From the NCBI GenBank assembly GCA_948099385.1, contig CANUEZ040000029.1, positions 2,449,501 to 2,513,500 on the forward strand: a stretch of 64,000 nucleotides of DNA, written 5' to 3'. This document shows positions 13,326 through 26,345 of this stretch, piece after piece. Below the pieces are notes generated by a model, which saw nothing but the letters and a program-made list of their open reading frames with translations, ran no database searches and was not told the origin of the DNA. How positions within the stretch are numbered: position 1 is the first letter of the stretch; every line of letters begins with the position of its first letter. The translations under genes and the position numbers were made by a program. The stretch comes from Fasciola hepatica (lineage: Eukaryota; Platyhelminthes; Trematoda; Plagiorchiida; Fasciolidae).

Positions 13326-14280
13326 TTTAGCTTAGGCCCAGTCATTCGCGACTGTAAAAGTTTTCTCGCGTTAAACGTTATTTGCAGACCTTTATATCAC
13401 TCCGCGATCCAATAACTTGCAGCAGAATACCATGAACAAACAAGAACACTCTTATATTCACTTCCCATGAGTCAATCGCTCTGTCGTCACTAATGAGGCT
13501 TATTCAAGTCATTTTAAAGTACTGATTCGACTTTCGTCCAGTAGATATAGCACTTGGCACAACACTTTCACTTCTTGATGAGGTATATTCACGGAACGTC
13601 CGTCGCTCTTTATCTTTTTGTTTTCGTTCATCAAATGATTCTCATAGGGCATACCACGTGCAATCTAAGCCTGCAAACATCCATCCCACTCCCCTACTCG
13701 ATGATATAAACAGTCACTTTAAGTTAGGACTACGGCGTCGGATTTCTCCCAACAATACCCTTTCTCTTGAGAAATCCGCTGTCAAAACCCCGTCAGTATC
13801 GAATGGTCAAAGTTAGAAACATATTCACCTAGATCCTTCATCGAACTAAGCTTTGTATTGCATCTTGTAGCGCATTCTCGTAGGAAGATTGTTAAGCCGG
13901 TTCGTTTTATTTTGATCTAGTATTTTTATGAGCACCAGTATCCATCTCGCCAACGATCTGTGGAGAGAACATTCGAAAACATGTAGTCATTCCTTGTGCG
14001 ATTCTAAACCGTCTCATTTTTGACACTCCACAGGCCATGGAACTTCTCTCTGTGGTGTTCTGATTTATACAATACTGCTCGCTTCAAATAATAGTAGGAC
14101 CGGTATTCGATCGACCTTACCTACTTCCAACTACATTTTATTCTGATCAGGTTGAACTTGATACGTGTAGGATTTACTCGCACCACACAAACACAAAGCA
14201 ACGCACATGCCATTACACTTGTGTATCTCTCGTTAGTCAATTCTTTCAGTTGGTGGTCAGTTAATGACGTGATAAGAAGG
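13326..14280. other. Intergenic, no gene seen
   Basis: No coding frame or repeat recognised by eye. Confidence 0.4.
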
Positions 14281-14284
14281 CAAG

Positions 14285-14580
14285 AAAACCTTGACCAGTG
14301 GACTTGGCCAAGCAGGATGTGTGAAAATTCCACGAGACTCGCTCACCAGATGGTTGGACAGATCAAGTGATATGGCTAGGTGTCACGATCAGTGGCGTAG
14401 TTACATTCAGAATCTTTCTTTGTCTTCGTGATTTCCGCTTATTACTTTACCATCGGCTCATTTTCCCTTTGTGCTTTTATTCATTTTGCCCTCGAATCGA
14501 CAATGCAAAGAGGTAGACACCAAAACCAAAGCACAGAAATGCGAGATTGATAGTATAGGGAACTGAACTGAACTCAGCTG
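14285..14580 (+). mobile_element. RTE-type LINE, 5'-truncated 3' end
   Basis: The first 120 bases can be read as the C-terminal end of RTE ORF2 (a conserved run around LTSGLG, then TRWLDRSSDMARCHDQWR, with frame damage). The same sequence occurs in inverse orientation in the longer copy at 25440-26345, including ATATGGCTAGGTG and GGCGTAGTTACATTCAG. The 3' untranslated part ends in a short GAACT repeat at about 14563-14579, which I take as the element tail. Confidence 0.65.
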
Positions 14581-14799
14581 ATGAGGGAGAAAGTAAGTGA
14601 TAAGGATAAGTCACTGCGACCGTTTTCCCAAAGAGTACTGTCCGTTTGTTTGAAATAACGTTTAAGAAGAAAATCAGGGGAAAAATAGAGAATCGATTTC
14701 ATGCATACTGCAGAGGTCAGTACAAAATAAATTGTACTGCTTGTAATGACTAAGTATCTCTAGTTTTATTACTTATTAATCCCCGTGAACTGCAGGCTT

Positions 14800-15185
14800 T
14801 GAGACTCTGAACTTTGGGTCTCAGGCTCGGACCCCAACCCGCCAGTCAACTTTGGTGGCGAGCAGCACATCACTGTCACCTAGATCGACTCTTGATGGAC
14901 ATGTTAGCAGTAGCATTCTAAGTGAACCAATCATTATACGAGGAACCGGCCGTTACCGCTCAAATTCAGTACTGGAAGGGTGCAATAGTGTGTTGCTGAG
15001 GCAAATGAAACCGTTAGGATTTCGTCTCCGGATGACCTGACGGCAGCGTACCTGACTGGCAATCATACAACCCAGGTTCCAGATCAAGAAGAGACTCAGT
15101 AAGCATGCACTGTTTATGATTCCCAGCAAGTCAGATGGAAAGGCCGCACGATTTTTCCGTGGCTTTCAATGATGATTAGGGTGTT
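14800..15185 (+). repeat. SINE copies (diverged)
   Basis: A tRNA-like segment lies at about 15030-15085 (CCTGACGGCAGCGTACCTGA, then AGGTTCCAGATC as box B). It is followed at about 15100-15175 by a diverged copy of the SINE body seen at 6160 and 6570 (GATTCCCAGCAAGTCAGATG). A second possible head with GGACCCCAACCCGCC lies at 14825-14860. Confidence 0.4.
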
Positions 15186-15720
15186 AATAGTGCATGATAA
15201 ATACTTTCATCTTGAAAACGGTTATTGACGCAAGTTACGTAATGAACGGACTTTGGAAATTTGATGACACAGAACTACCTATGAGGCCACTAGTGAGTTC
15301 TGTCATCCCGAGGGTAGTCACTGAGATTGATTACCAAAGGGATATTTTCGCTCGGGGATCGCCGTATTTCGTGTAAACAGGCTTCTGCCTTGGAACGGCC
15401 AATCAGAACAAAAATGATTTACTTGTTTTCAACCAATTCATGAGTCTGGTAACAGCTTTTTGATCAATACCGTCAACACCAACACGAGCTACAAGAACCT
15501 CTCATCCTTTCTCAAACTCTCAATTGGAGATAATCACCATACTCAGTTAATCTGCAGAATCTTTGAAACTTTCACCATCCGAATAAGAATATTGTAGATT
15601 CTTCTATTTCCAGTGCTCAAACGTTTAAAATGAGTAAGCCCAATGAGATGAGCAATGTTTGACAGCCCGTCCCTTGAGGTTATGACTCTTGGAATCCCTA
15701 ATTTCAACCCAAAATCAATC
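15186..15720. other. Intergenic, no gene seen
   Basis: No convincing frame. A short minus-strand frame at 15543-15767 has no recognisable motif. Confidence 0.35.
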
Positions 15721-15724
15721 AGGG

Positions 15725-16027
15725 TAGAGAAAATCCCCACCGTAATTTCATTTGGATTATTAGCCACCAGGACAGATCATGAGCTGGAGTACACGAGCGA
15801 CCACTGATTACAAAAGAGAATGGGATTGCCATTTCCCTAACCCCATTAGAATAATTTATGACTGATACAAACAATTTCAGAGAGCCGATAAAAATCAGAA
15901 CGAAACTTGCAATTAAAAAACTGGTTTTCGAATTACTCATGCCAACACCAATAACGAACATAACTGAGCAATAAAGTGCAGTCACTGAAATCTGGAATCT
16001 CGACAAAATTAGAAAATGATTGACCAT
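15725..16027 (-). CDS. Candidate exon with two membrane helices
   Basis: The minus frame encodes two strongly hydrophobic stretches (VTALYCSVMFVIGVG and SFLIASFVLIFIGSL) with a short polar loop between. A possible acceptor (ATTTCAG) lies just before the first, and a possible donor (AATGGG|GTTAGG) after the second. The pattern would fit a multi-pass membrane protein exon, but AT-rich noncoding DNA can give the same look. No family was recognised. Confidence 0.2.
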
Positions 16028-17431
16028 TTCGTGTGATTCAACCTTGTAAGAAATTGGGTTTCACTGTAGCGCATCACGGAGGAGAATCAAAACAGTATGG
16101 GCCACTAGATACGAACCATAATGTTGCTGAGTACTAAAACTTAATGCCCAACGCCTGATGGTGAGTGTGTGCCATCTTCACTGGTTGAAGAACCGGTTTG
16201 TCATTGTTATGTTGCACAATAAAAACACAGACCCAATAAGTTGGTACCGTAAACTTACAAAAGGGTTTTACGAGAAAAGCTAATTTGTACCGATGATCTA
16301 CTCCAATTGATAGGATATCACAATTCCAAACTAACGGAAGGGTTAGTTTACTTTAAAGAATTCAATTATCTGCTGTGACTGCTTGATTGTAATGAACTTG
16401 GTCATCCTGAGAAAATGTACCTTTTCCAGACACCTTTTCCGATTTCTTTTTTCCACGAGCTGTCCAGACATTTGATTCCGACTATATTAGGTTTCTTCGG
16501 GTTTATGCGTTCCAATGAACTAAAAAATGCACGGAGTTCCCGACGACTTCGCCTTCGCACACCTTCGATTTTCGGCCGTCTGCAGGCTTACGGTTCACCC
16601 CTGCTTCGCTGCCGCATTTAGTCTACCATTCGTGCATTGTTCAATGCCTTCTTACATACAATACACTTTTGCACGTCTGCCGACTGTTCGTTCGTCTGAG
16701 GTGATTTAGTTGATATTCCAGTTCGAGACTCTCTAAAAGACGCGTTCGGAGGCACCCAGCAGTTCGTCTTCTATAGGACCATCAACAACAACAAGAATTT
16801 TGTGTATTAACAGGGCTATAGCATTATCTCTTGTTCAAGTCAATTTATTTGAATCAAGTCAGTCAACTATCTGGATAAAAGACTGAAAATTGCCATCTGA
16901 GAAATACAACAAATATTAGGTCAACACTTAGACTGAAGTCAAGTAGACACTGGCATCACGGAAAGCACAGACCGTAACGCGAAAGAACATCAAACTAGTC
17001 CTAAGTGACACAATTGTGATTTCTGGATTCAGTATCAATGTTCCAACCCAAAACAGGCAATCAGGATAACAAAAAATTCAAAAATATCTAAGTAATGACT
17101 GGCCCTATAGCTTTTCTTTATGACGGCAACCGTACATAATTTCATAGAAGATAGTAACAATATCCAGCTGATTCATTGTCAAGTGATTTACTTCAACTAC
17201 AACCGACGTAAAGTAAGGACTTCCGGTTTAGCAATCTTGATTATGTCGTGAGTCTGAACCGTGTATTCTTTCTCGTGAACAGTTCCATTATGCCGAACGT
17301 ATTTCCCGTCAAAACGTCTCCTGGAGTGAGTGTGAGTGTTCCAAACTTACAGTAAACTCACAACCGCTTTAAGGACATTCCGATGTAATTTCATCATGTA
17401 ACTGATTAATTACAACTTATTCTCCCTGCAG
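16028..17431. other. Intergenic, no gene seen
   Basis: Short frames at 16415-16709 overlap in two phases and show nothing recognisable. Confidence 0.4.
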
Positions 17432-17680
17432 GTTTTTATTACTGCCGAGATGACAGTAGTGAAGCCGTAGATGTGATACCTTTACTGCATGCAGCGTTCA
17501 ACGGAGCGAATGTTTCGGTAATAAAGTATTGCGCAACGTCGCATAATCTGGGATCTCGCCAAATCCAGCTAATTCCACTCTCCCACTTGGAGCGCGTGCT
17601 ACAAAAAGCGAAGAACGATCTGTTACAATGCGTCATCCTCAACTCGTGCATTCAGATCATGCAGGCATGCACACCAACAG
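17432..17680 (+). CDS. Candidate internal exon of an unidentified gene
   Basis: A classic pyrimidine tract and acceptor (TTATTCTCCCTGCAG, AG at 17430-17431) opens a frame of about 82 residues. It contains FYYCRDDSSEAVDVIPLLHA, then a hydrophobic/polar helical stretch with SHLERVLQKAKNDLLQCVIL. A usable donor (CAACAG|GTGTCT) follows at 17681. Composition and splice context look like real coding sequence. I do not recognise the family. No partner exon was seen within several kilobases on either side. Confidence 0.35.
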
Positions 17681-17859
17681 GTGTCTGAAGGATGCCCACA
17701 CTGATGTGACAACGCGCTATCAACAGTAGCAATCCTCAGAACACGGGTTGTAGATGAACAAATGTTTCGGGGATTCCACCCACTAAGTGCAATCAACTGA
17801 TGACACGTGGGGCCGGAATGATGTAAGTAATCTAAAAAAATTTGCATTTCCGCATGCAA

Positions 17860-18120
17860 AATTTAGCGCCACGAGCCAGAATCTAACCTTGTGATCTTGT
17901 TCTGTCGTGAGTCATTCGTTTCATAGTAAAGGGACTACCGAGGTTACTTTAGTGTTAATCCAGAATAGTTGCTGTGTGTCATTAAGATAGTGATTGCGCA
18001 TTAGTGGACGCTCACTTGCGTTATTCGAGTCCGATTGACCGCATTGCGATGGCTCACCTGGTAAAGCAAATGTCCGGTAAGTGGAAGGTCACCGGTTCGA
18101 TTTCGGCTCGCAAGCGGAAT
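17860..18120. repeat. Two tRNA-like SINE relics
   Basis: At 17866-17890 (minus) is a 3' head fragment with GGCTCGTGGCGCTA, matching the copy at 4768. At about 18046-18118 (plus) is a fuller tRNA-like unit: GATGGCTCACCTGGTAAAGC as box A, ACCGGTTCGATTTCGGCT as T-arm, and a six-pair acceptor stem (TTGCGA with TCGCAA). The D-arm pairs poorly and there is no terminator run of T, so a tRNA pseudogene or SINE is more likely than a working tRNA gene. Confidence 0.45.
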
Positions 18121-19735
18121 TTCTATTACCTACATTTCCTTAACTAGCCAACATAATAACATCTACACGGAAATAAAATAACGCAAGTTGAAAATGCCTC
18201 AAGAGGTTGATGCTGTGTCTGGTTAAAGTCACGCGCACTACGCGGACAACCGGTCGATATTCCTCTCATAAATGGACATACGCCTGCTTAGCCTCGATCT
18301 TTAATCGTGCATCAGCACCAGCAGTATTGGCTTATCGATTTTGCTATGCATTGATTGGTCTTACCCTGTTGAGCGTGACAGCACATGTAGTTTAGCTCTT
18401 TTCTGCTAACTTACTTGCTTGTTTGCGGCTTACTCGCCGGCTACGGCAGGCTTTTGTATTTACATCTGTACAAATAAATGCAGTTCGGACATTGCGTGCT
18501 CTACGACTGAATGCGAACAAAACAGTAGGGATGAGGGCAGATGGATGAATCAACTTCAGACTAGAGAAACTCGCACAAATGACTGGACTATGCAACCTAC
18601 GCCATTGCTACTCTCAGGCGTGATGCAGTTGACTATCGGTCAGGAAAGTTAGATTTATTGGACTAATAGCTTTTTTGCACAAAGCTCAGGCTTTGAGAGG
18701 CGGATGACAATAAATTCGGTGGTTTCTAGTATCCTAACACCAGCTTTTTAGTGTTTGAGGAAATAATCACGCATGAGTAGTTAGACTTCCTTTTCCCGTG
18801 TAGTGGATAAAAAGCATCTTCTGATATCACTCTCCCCCGTATAGTTCTAAAATCCATCCAGCTTAAAAGTTCCATTTTTGTTTGCATCAACAATGTTCAG
18901 CAAATCACGCTTCTCTGTAGTAACATGAAGTCGTAACAGCCATTCCAGTCAACTGCAGCTACTGCCATCTACCTTTCATCACGGAATGGCCCTGGAAAAC
19001 CTAACCCCAGGTAGTGAACTAGCTTACTAATCACACGAAGCACAGAGTCCCCTGTTATCCAATTTATCGAAACAGATATAAGTCGCGAGATCCAAACATA
19101 ATGCTTACTTTTGTCCGTCCCGAGTGCGGTAGAAAAATATGACAAATACAGTACCCTGGACTACCAGCTCCTACAGGGCGTAAAATGAGAAAGAGGAACG
19201 CCTATTGGGTCAACGCCGAGGATCTTCTCACTTTCAATATGAGTGCTTGCACATGCAGTCTCGTTGTTCGTTGGGCTAGCAGTGGCCCAGACACGAATAA
19301 CTATGAGAAATCATAGTTGTGATTCATTTGTGGACTCTCCAGTGAAGAGTATCCATTCACACTCCAGACGATTCAAATTAGATCCTAGTGAACATATAAC
19401 AACGGGATGTACAAGTATGAAGATGAGTGGGAAGAGGAGTACCGGGTACGCATATCTGATGAGCGGCAACAACCGCGAAACCGGTCGTGTGCTTCCGGGG
19501 AAATTTTGTCCAAAACGTTTATATACTATTTACTAACAACTTATATATACATATATATCTGTAGGGGATTGGTCGCACTTTTTACCGATCAGTTCGAGAG
19601 GCATCTCATGACATAAGTGGCGAAGTTTGTGAGAAAAACCCTTTCAAACCGTTTTGTGAACACAGAGGAGGATTAAAAAGAGAGATAGGAATGACCCCTG
19701 CTGTAGTTATGACTCGGTTCCCAGCTGCATTACAT
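18121..19735. other. Intergenic, no gene seen
   Basis: A frame at 19407-19616 starts with an acidic stretch (YKYEDEWEEEYRVRI) but has no splice support. I see nothing else. Confidence 0.35.
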
Positions 19736-19739
19736 GCTT

Positions 19740-19990
19740 GGCCTCAAACTTAGTACGAGGAAAGAGACTGAGCTCACATTTACATGCAATTTGTAATTTT
19801 AAGTTCAAAGAAACTGTGTGCGGTAAGAAGTACGGAAAAGTAGTGGGGTCGCCGCCAGGTTCACTCATCTTAGATAGACTGATGGGAGACCTGGAGAGTA
19901 GTATCCTTGAGACCACTATCCAGGAGTGGACATTATACAGGTGATGTGGCTGAAATGTTCTCACTGATGACATAAAAAACACCAGTGATA
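19740..19990 (+). mobile_element. Penelope-like reverse transcriptase fragment
   Basis: The frame at 19738-19944 reads NFKFKETVCGKKYGKVVGSP, then PGSLILDRLMGDLE, then IQEWTLYR. This is the order of the conserved RT block of Penelope-like elements: substrate-side YG-VVGSPLSP, an LMxDLE helix, then LYRRYVDD. The YVDD itself is lost in a frame change just after LYR. Only about 80 residues survive. I base the assignment on motif order from memory, so it is tentative. Confidence 0.4.
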
Positions 19991-21385
19991 GTAAATAATT
20001 CAACACACTGAAAAGAAGTGAATTTTGAGCTTCTTATTACTAACCTGTATTTTTCACCTTTGAAAGGTGGTTGAATGCGTAGTTTTTCCTTTTAACAGTT
20101 AGTAACGCTCGTCTCGTTGATCTCTCATATTCTTCCGAATGAAACATGTGGGGTATTCGTTATGCAGAAGCGTGTTTCAACTTGTCCTACTATTCACTTA
20201 CCGTTTCAAACAAGATCATTCGTAAACGAGCTCCAAGGGAACTACTTAGGTATCGTTTACGTCCTGGAGGCACAAAGCTGGAGAAATTGGTATACTGGTT
20301 CGTTCACGCTATGCGCCACGGAGTAGTTTGCCATTACCGCCTTCTATGACATGCAGTGTTCTATGGAAATGGGTCCATCCCGCGAGGGTCGAATTTCTGT
20401 GTATGCTACTTGAAGCGATAGAAGTAGTTAGATGTTGACATCCGAATTGTCCGCTTGATATGATGATGATTATTAGCGAGATTTGCTAATTAAAATTCCA
20501 GAAATTGTTCATTTCAGCGCTGAGCGACTGCAAAAGGCCACCGACGTACTCCTACCGCGCTGCTGGTGATTTATCAACCAATATGGATGCGCCTTTTGCT
20601 AATAAACTGGTCGTGTTGTCCAATTTTGAAGCGCCTGGAAAATTCGATTAAAATAACAATTTAAGTAATATTCGCTCGGCGGTATATGGTTCACTGGCAC
20701 AGTATTTGTCGTTAACCTGTTCTTGGTTCAATCGTGTATACTTATATTGGTCTCCTGAATTTGTGAGTGTTCAGTGGATCTTATTCCCCTGTAACAACCA
20801 GTAACAGTTCATCAATTGCAATGGTTCATTGATTCCTACGTCATAGCAACAGCCTAACTTGAATATCAAAACAATCATCAGGATTGAAAGTTAGGGGATA
20901 AAACTATCAATGACGGTATCATTTTGGCTGTTAAGCTGCGCAACTACAAGTGTCACTTCTCATGTCACATAGTCATATCTTCCTGCATATGATTACTGGT
21001 TGGATAGATCTCGTGATTGTGTAACCCATCGTGGAAACCCGAAACGCTCTAAATGACCAAGTGCAGTGGTTCGGCTTTTGATACCTCCTTTCCATGCTGC
21101 GGGCTGGTCTTTAATCGCGTTTAATATAGCCTGTGACAAGTGGTTGAGAAACACAAGAACAATAGCAGTCTGCGGGGAATTTACCAGTTTCCAGAGGTAC
21201 CGCTTCGGACAGGCATGAGAACATGATAGCTCCGGTGGAAGAGATTGAGACAGCAGTGATGTCCATTCCTACTGATCGATTACAAGCCGATAAACGGGTG
21301 TGTCATGACAGCTACAACGTAATTACGCCGTTATGACGAATATATGGGTGCACATTGTATTGACCGCTTGTGTAGCTCTAAGTCT
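19991..21385. other. Intergenic, no gene seen
   Basis: A frame at 20146-20349 has no recognisable motif. The rest is unremarkable. Confidence 0.35.
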
Positions 21386-21389
21386 GTTT

Positions 21390-21462
21390 CCCCATTCGGC
21401 AGCCTATAATTGGTCGCGACCCCCTTCCTGAAATATTGTACCATTATTACAAAATAAAAGGA
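21390..21462 (+). repeat. SINE 3' end
   Basis: AATTGGTCGCGACCCCCTTC followed by CTGAAATATT and TACCATTATTA matches the 3' end of the SINE inside the ALKBH6 intron (about 23560-23600). The tRNA-like head is missing, so this copy is truncated. Confidence 0.55.
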
Positions 21463-21730
21463 AGTAAATCAAATAAAATATAAAGATAAAGGTAATACCA
21501 CAGATTATCAAAACTGATAACAAACTTTGGACCAATTGTCTTACACCTGATCTGCGGCCGCGCTTTCCAGTAGTTTCACGGTTAAAGCAGCTTTGCCTCT
21601 GGCTGATCTAGCAGTGTAGAGACAGGAGTTCCAATACATGGGTGCGTGTAGTGGCTTGTTCGACAACGTCTTTCAACTCCGGATAGGTTACCAAACGTAT
21701 TCCATGTGTTTCTATATCCCGTACTCTTAC

Positions 21731-22091
21731 CGATATGGTCGAATTAAAGAAATAAAATGACGTTTTCATCCAGAAATGCAGGCGACCACGCGGTTCACTA
21801 GAACTGTCTGCTCCTAACGGCGACAGATTACCACTTTTCAATTTCCTCACGTTACATCAAACTGTGGTGTTACTCCAAGATTGGTTACGCAAAGTAGTGC
21901 TCCTCTGTTAGGAAATTGATGGTAGGGTTCATAAATTACACCATGAAGGCAATTAACAAATGTCCATTTCACCCGAGCATCGATCGAAACACATGGAAAT
22001 AGATTAAATCTATCACGGATCGGTTCGGTGAGAACCGACTGTTCGCCGATCTGTATACTCATAGAGATATCTCCCTTGCAATCATTTTGTT
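21731..22091 (-). CDS. Unidentified gene directly downstream of ALKBH6, first two exons
   Basis: A frame opens at acceptor TTTATTTCTTCAG (AG at 22093-22092). Exon one is 22091-21851, ending AAC|GTGAGG. A 47-base intron ends at GCAGACAG, and exon two is 21803-21731, ending TCG|GTAAGA. The reading phase is kept across the junction, and the first long-frame ATG is at 22062-22060. The predicted peptide starts MSIQIGEQSVLTEP and contains FNLFPCVSIDARVKWTFVN; exon two reads SSEPRGRLHFWMKTSFYFF. The PCVSIDARVKWTFV stretch is faintly like the end of a SPRY domain, but I do not claim this. Later exons were not found. The unit starts 136 bases after the ALKBH6 stop on the same strand, which suggests co-transcription. 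Alternatively exon one is internal to a gene that overlaps ALKBH6. Confidence 0.4.
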
Positions 22092-22127
22092 CTGAAGAAA
22101 TAAACGAACCGACGAGAATAATTTATT
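22092..22127 (-). promoter_or_regulatory. Poly(A) signal plus splice acceptor between two genes
   Basis: On the minus strand AATAAA (22127-22122) lies about 100 bases after the ALKBH6 stop. About 30 bases further on is a strong acceptor, TTCGTTTATTTCTTCAG (AG at 22093-22092). A poly(A) signal shortly before an acceptor at the start of the next reading frame is the arrangement seen in flatworm operons, where the downstream message is capped by spliced-leader trans-splicing. The signal and the acceptor are seen; trans-splicing is inferred. Confidence 0.5.
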
Positions 22128-22227
22128 ATTAAACCAAAGATCCTTGAAAGTTATAACTGTATACAAAAATGATATAGGCGCACCGGCAACACATGAGTAG
22201 ATGCCGCGAAGAAAGTATGCATGTCCG

Positions 22228-24107
<1,880 letters not shown>

Positions 24108-24129
24108 CTGCAAGAAAAACAGAACATTG

Positions 24130-24345
24130 TGCTATGAGGAGATTCAGTTCGCACACGATAAAACTAACGGAACGAGATATTTCCAAGTAGACCACTGCCT
24201 GATTCAAACGATAAAAGTACTTGTAAATAGTCTGCGTGGTGACCCGCTAGTACTGATGGGCAGCTTCAATTACATCGGAAGCTGCATTACATCTAGAGGT
24301 GAAGGCAGATTAGATATAAAATATGGAAACATCAAAGGTTAGAAC
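24130..24345 (+). mobile_element. RTE-type LINE fragment
   Basis: The plus frame reads FNYIGSCITSRGEGRLDIK, matching the F-YLGS-IS-GG---DI--RI motif that follows the RT domain in RTE ORF2. Upstream the frame is uninformative, and stops follow within 10 residues. It is a short relic just upstream of ALKBH6. Confidence 0.5.
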
Positions 24346-24431
24346 AAGTTTCATCAAACTGAAACACCTTCGGCGCATGGTGTCATGGTAAAGGTCATGA
24401 ACAATTTTAGACTGAATTGTCGCAGATATTA

Positions 24432-25015
24432 CTATAAGGTAAGCAAACAATGGATAATTGCACGACCAGAGAGGCAGAAAGGAAGAAACTGATCAACAGC
24501 ATACACGAACAGCTTTGTGTAAGAAGTACAGATACACAACAGTTCATTCCAAAATTCCATAGTACTCAGAGAGAGAGAAGTTGGGATGTAAGACCGCTTT
24601 TCAATAGTGAAAGGAAGAATAAAACAGCGATTTCGGAGAGGGCATAGGGAAACACAAGAAAAACAAAGTCGGCTAGATGAATTAGATCGCTTGTATAGTA
24701 GTTTATAAAGAAGGACCAAGTTTAGATTCACAAGATGAAACTCTAACGATCACAGTTTAAGAATTAGGTACCGTTCCCCATAATCAAGAGATGTGATCTA
24801 ACTAGTCAGTTGTCCAGAAGACCGATGTTGAACACTTCATAACAATCCCTCAGATTTGAGCAACCTGCAAAGTAGTATTCGTGGTGTCTGAAATGGTTTA
24901 TACATGTGGAAAATTCTTTCTTGTAGACCTTCGCCGTCTGAAGGGCGACATGCTCATTTAAGTTAAACGAGCAAGAATATTCTAGGCCTACATCACGGAT
25001 GATCGGCTTGTTATA
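24432..25015 (-). mobile_element. CR1/Jockey-type LINE, RT C-terminal fragment
   Basis: Read on the minus strand from about 25015: RDVGLEYSCSFNLNEHVA, which parallels VRDLGLQYSCTFAFQEQ in the copy at 58375-60622. Then at 24731-24432 come MNLNLVLLYKLLYKRS, CPLRNRCFILPF and FWNELLCICTSY, parallel to MKLNLYLLFNLLYSRAHTS, YPLRNRNHTTKF and IWKRLPEDIRAC in that copy. Frames change between the two parts. It is a decayed relative of that element. Confidence 0.7.
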
Positions 25016-25439
25016 AACTGAAGAGCCAAAAAATGAACAGGGACCCCAGAGGACATGATATTTGTAGGTCAGTATTTCGTATTTATCAGCTGAGAAATTA
25101 TTCTAACAAGTTAGGCACCATCAATCAAGTGCACGCAAATCAGCTGATTGGTATGAAATAGTACAACCACTATCAAGCCTAAATGAGTAAACAATCTTAA
25201 TACCAACTGAAAGGAGAAACAGTAAGCCATGAAGCACTGCGGTGAACACATCATCTATGTGCCGAAGGAAAAGCGGTAGGCTAGGGAAACTGCCGTGTGT
25301 GACCTCGCTACTTACAAGCGGGGTATTGGAAGCGCGCCCGTTAACTAATACAATCTGAGAACGCTCTGAGCGATGAGGTCAACCAGGACAGTAATTGGTC
25401 GGCAAGAACAAAAGACTGAACCTCAGCCAAGAAATGGAC

Positions 25440-26345
25440 GAGATACATCAGTTTCAGTTTCAGTTTATTCGACCATTAACCTCGCACTTCTGTGCTCTGG
25501 TTTCGGTTGCTATCTCCCAGCATCATCCAGTAAAGGGCAGAAAGAATAGAAGCATAGTGATAAAGATCCGAAAAAGTCACAGATCCAAGAAAAAATCAAA
25601 GTATCGGGCGGAAATCAAAACGACAAGGGAAGAGTTCGAATGCAACTACGCCACTGACCGCGGCACCTAGCCATATCACTTAATGTCTCCAACCATTTAG
25701 TAGGCGGATCATGTGGGGCCCAACCTGGAATTCTAACACGTCCTACTCAGCCAAGTCCACTGGTCAAGGTTTTCACACCTTTCTGCCATGTCATGGACTG
25801 ACCACCTCGACCTACCTTCCAACCACCACCTGCCTCAGAGAACAGCTTACGCTGAGGAAGTCTATCGGTGTGCATGCGTAACACATGTCCCGAACTTAAT
25901 TTGTTTGGATTTAGTACTTGATCCAGAGACTGGCTTCTGGTTTTCAACACTTTACGCCTAACCTCAGCATTGCTGACACCGTGGTCCCACCATACTCGAG
26001 CAATGCTACGGAGACATCGGTGCTCGAATGCCGGCAGTCTTCGCCTATCTTCTACCCTACATGGCTATGCTTCTGAGCCGCACAAAAGAACTGATCCAAC
26101 CGCCGCATTGTACCCTCGACCCTTAACAGACAATCGAAAGTTACGCCGGCGCCACAGACGACGGAGGTTCGCAAAAGCCGAATGCGCTCTCTGTATTCGC
26201 GATGACAGTTCATCTGATATCTATCCAGTTGGTGAGATGTAACTACCCAGGTAACAAAACTTATCCAATTCAGCTAGAGCTTCATCTGCCAACACAAGGT
26301 TTGGTGTTGAGCCATTGGCGGATATTGGCTCTTCGGCGCTCATTT
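25440..26345 (-). mobile_element. RTE-type LINE, 3' part of ORF2 and tail
   Basis: The minus strand encodes, with frame damage, the conserved end of RTE ORF2: GSVLLCGSEA, RVEDRRRLPAFEHRCLRSIA, RVWWDHGVSNAEVRRKVL, LSSGHVLRMHTDRLPQRKL, GGWKVGRGGQSMTWQKGVKT, and a broken LPGWGP. The 3' untranslated part ends in an ACTGAA repeat (minus strand) at 25449-25468. The 5' end is truncated. The copy at 14285-14580 is the same family. Confidence 0.75.
25449..25468 (-). repeat. Short-repeat tail of the RTE element
   Basis: Three ACTGAA-type units (plus strand CAGTTT) directly at the 3' end of the RTE copy. Similar tails are at 14563-14579 and, without a recognised element, at 26863-26896. Confidence 0.6.

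Noticed and set aside
18046..18118. A tRNA gene
   Set aside because: Box A, box B and a short acceptor stem are visible, but the D-arm pairs poorly, no T-run terminator follows, and related heads occur in SINEs nearby.
19243..19616. Two overlapping plus frames as exons
   Set aside because: The acidic stretch is attractive, but there is no acceptor or donor of quality, and the second half is TA-rich simple sequence.
25395..25670. Lysine-rich 91-codon plus frame as a gene
   Set aside because: It lies across the 3' untranslated part of the minus-strand RTE element and includes its tail repeat.
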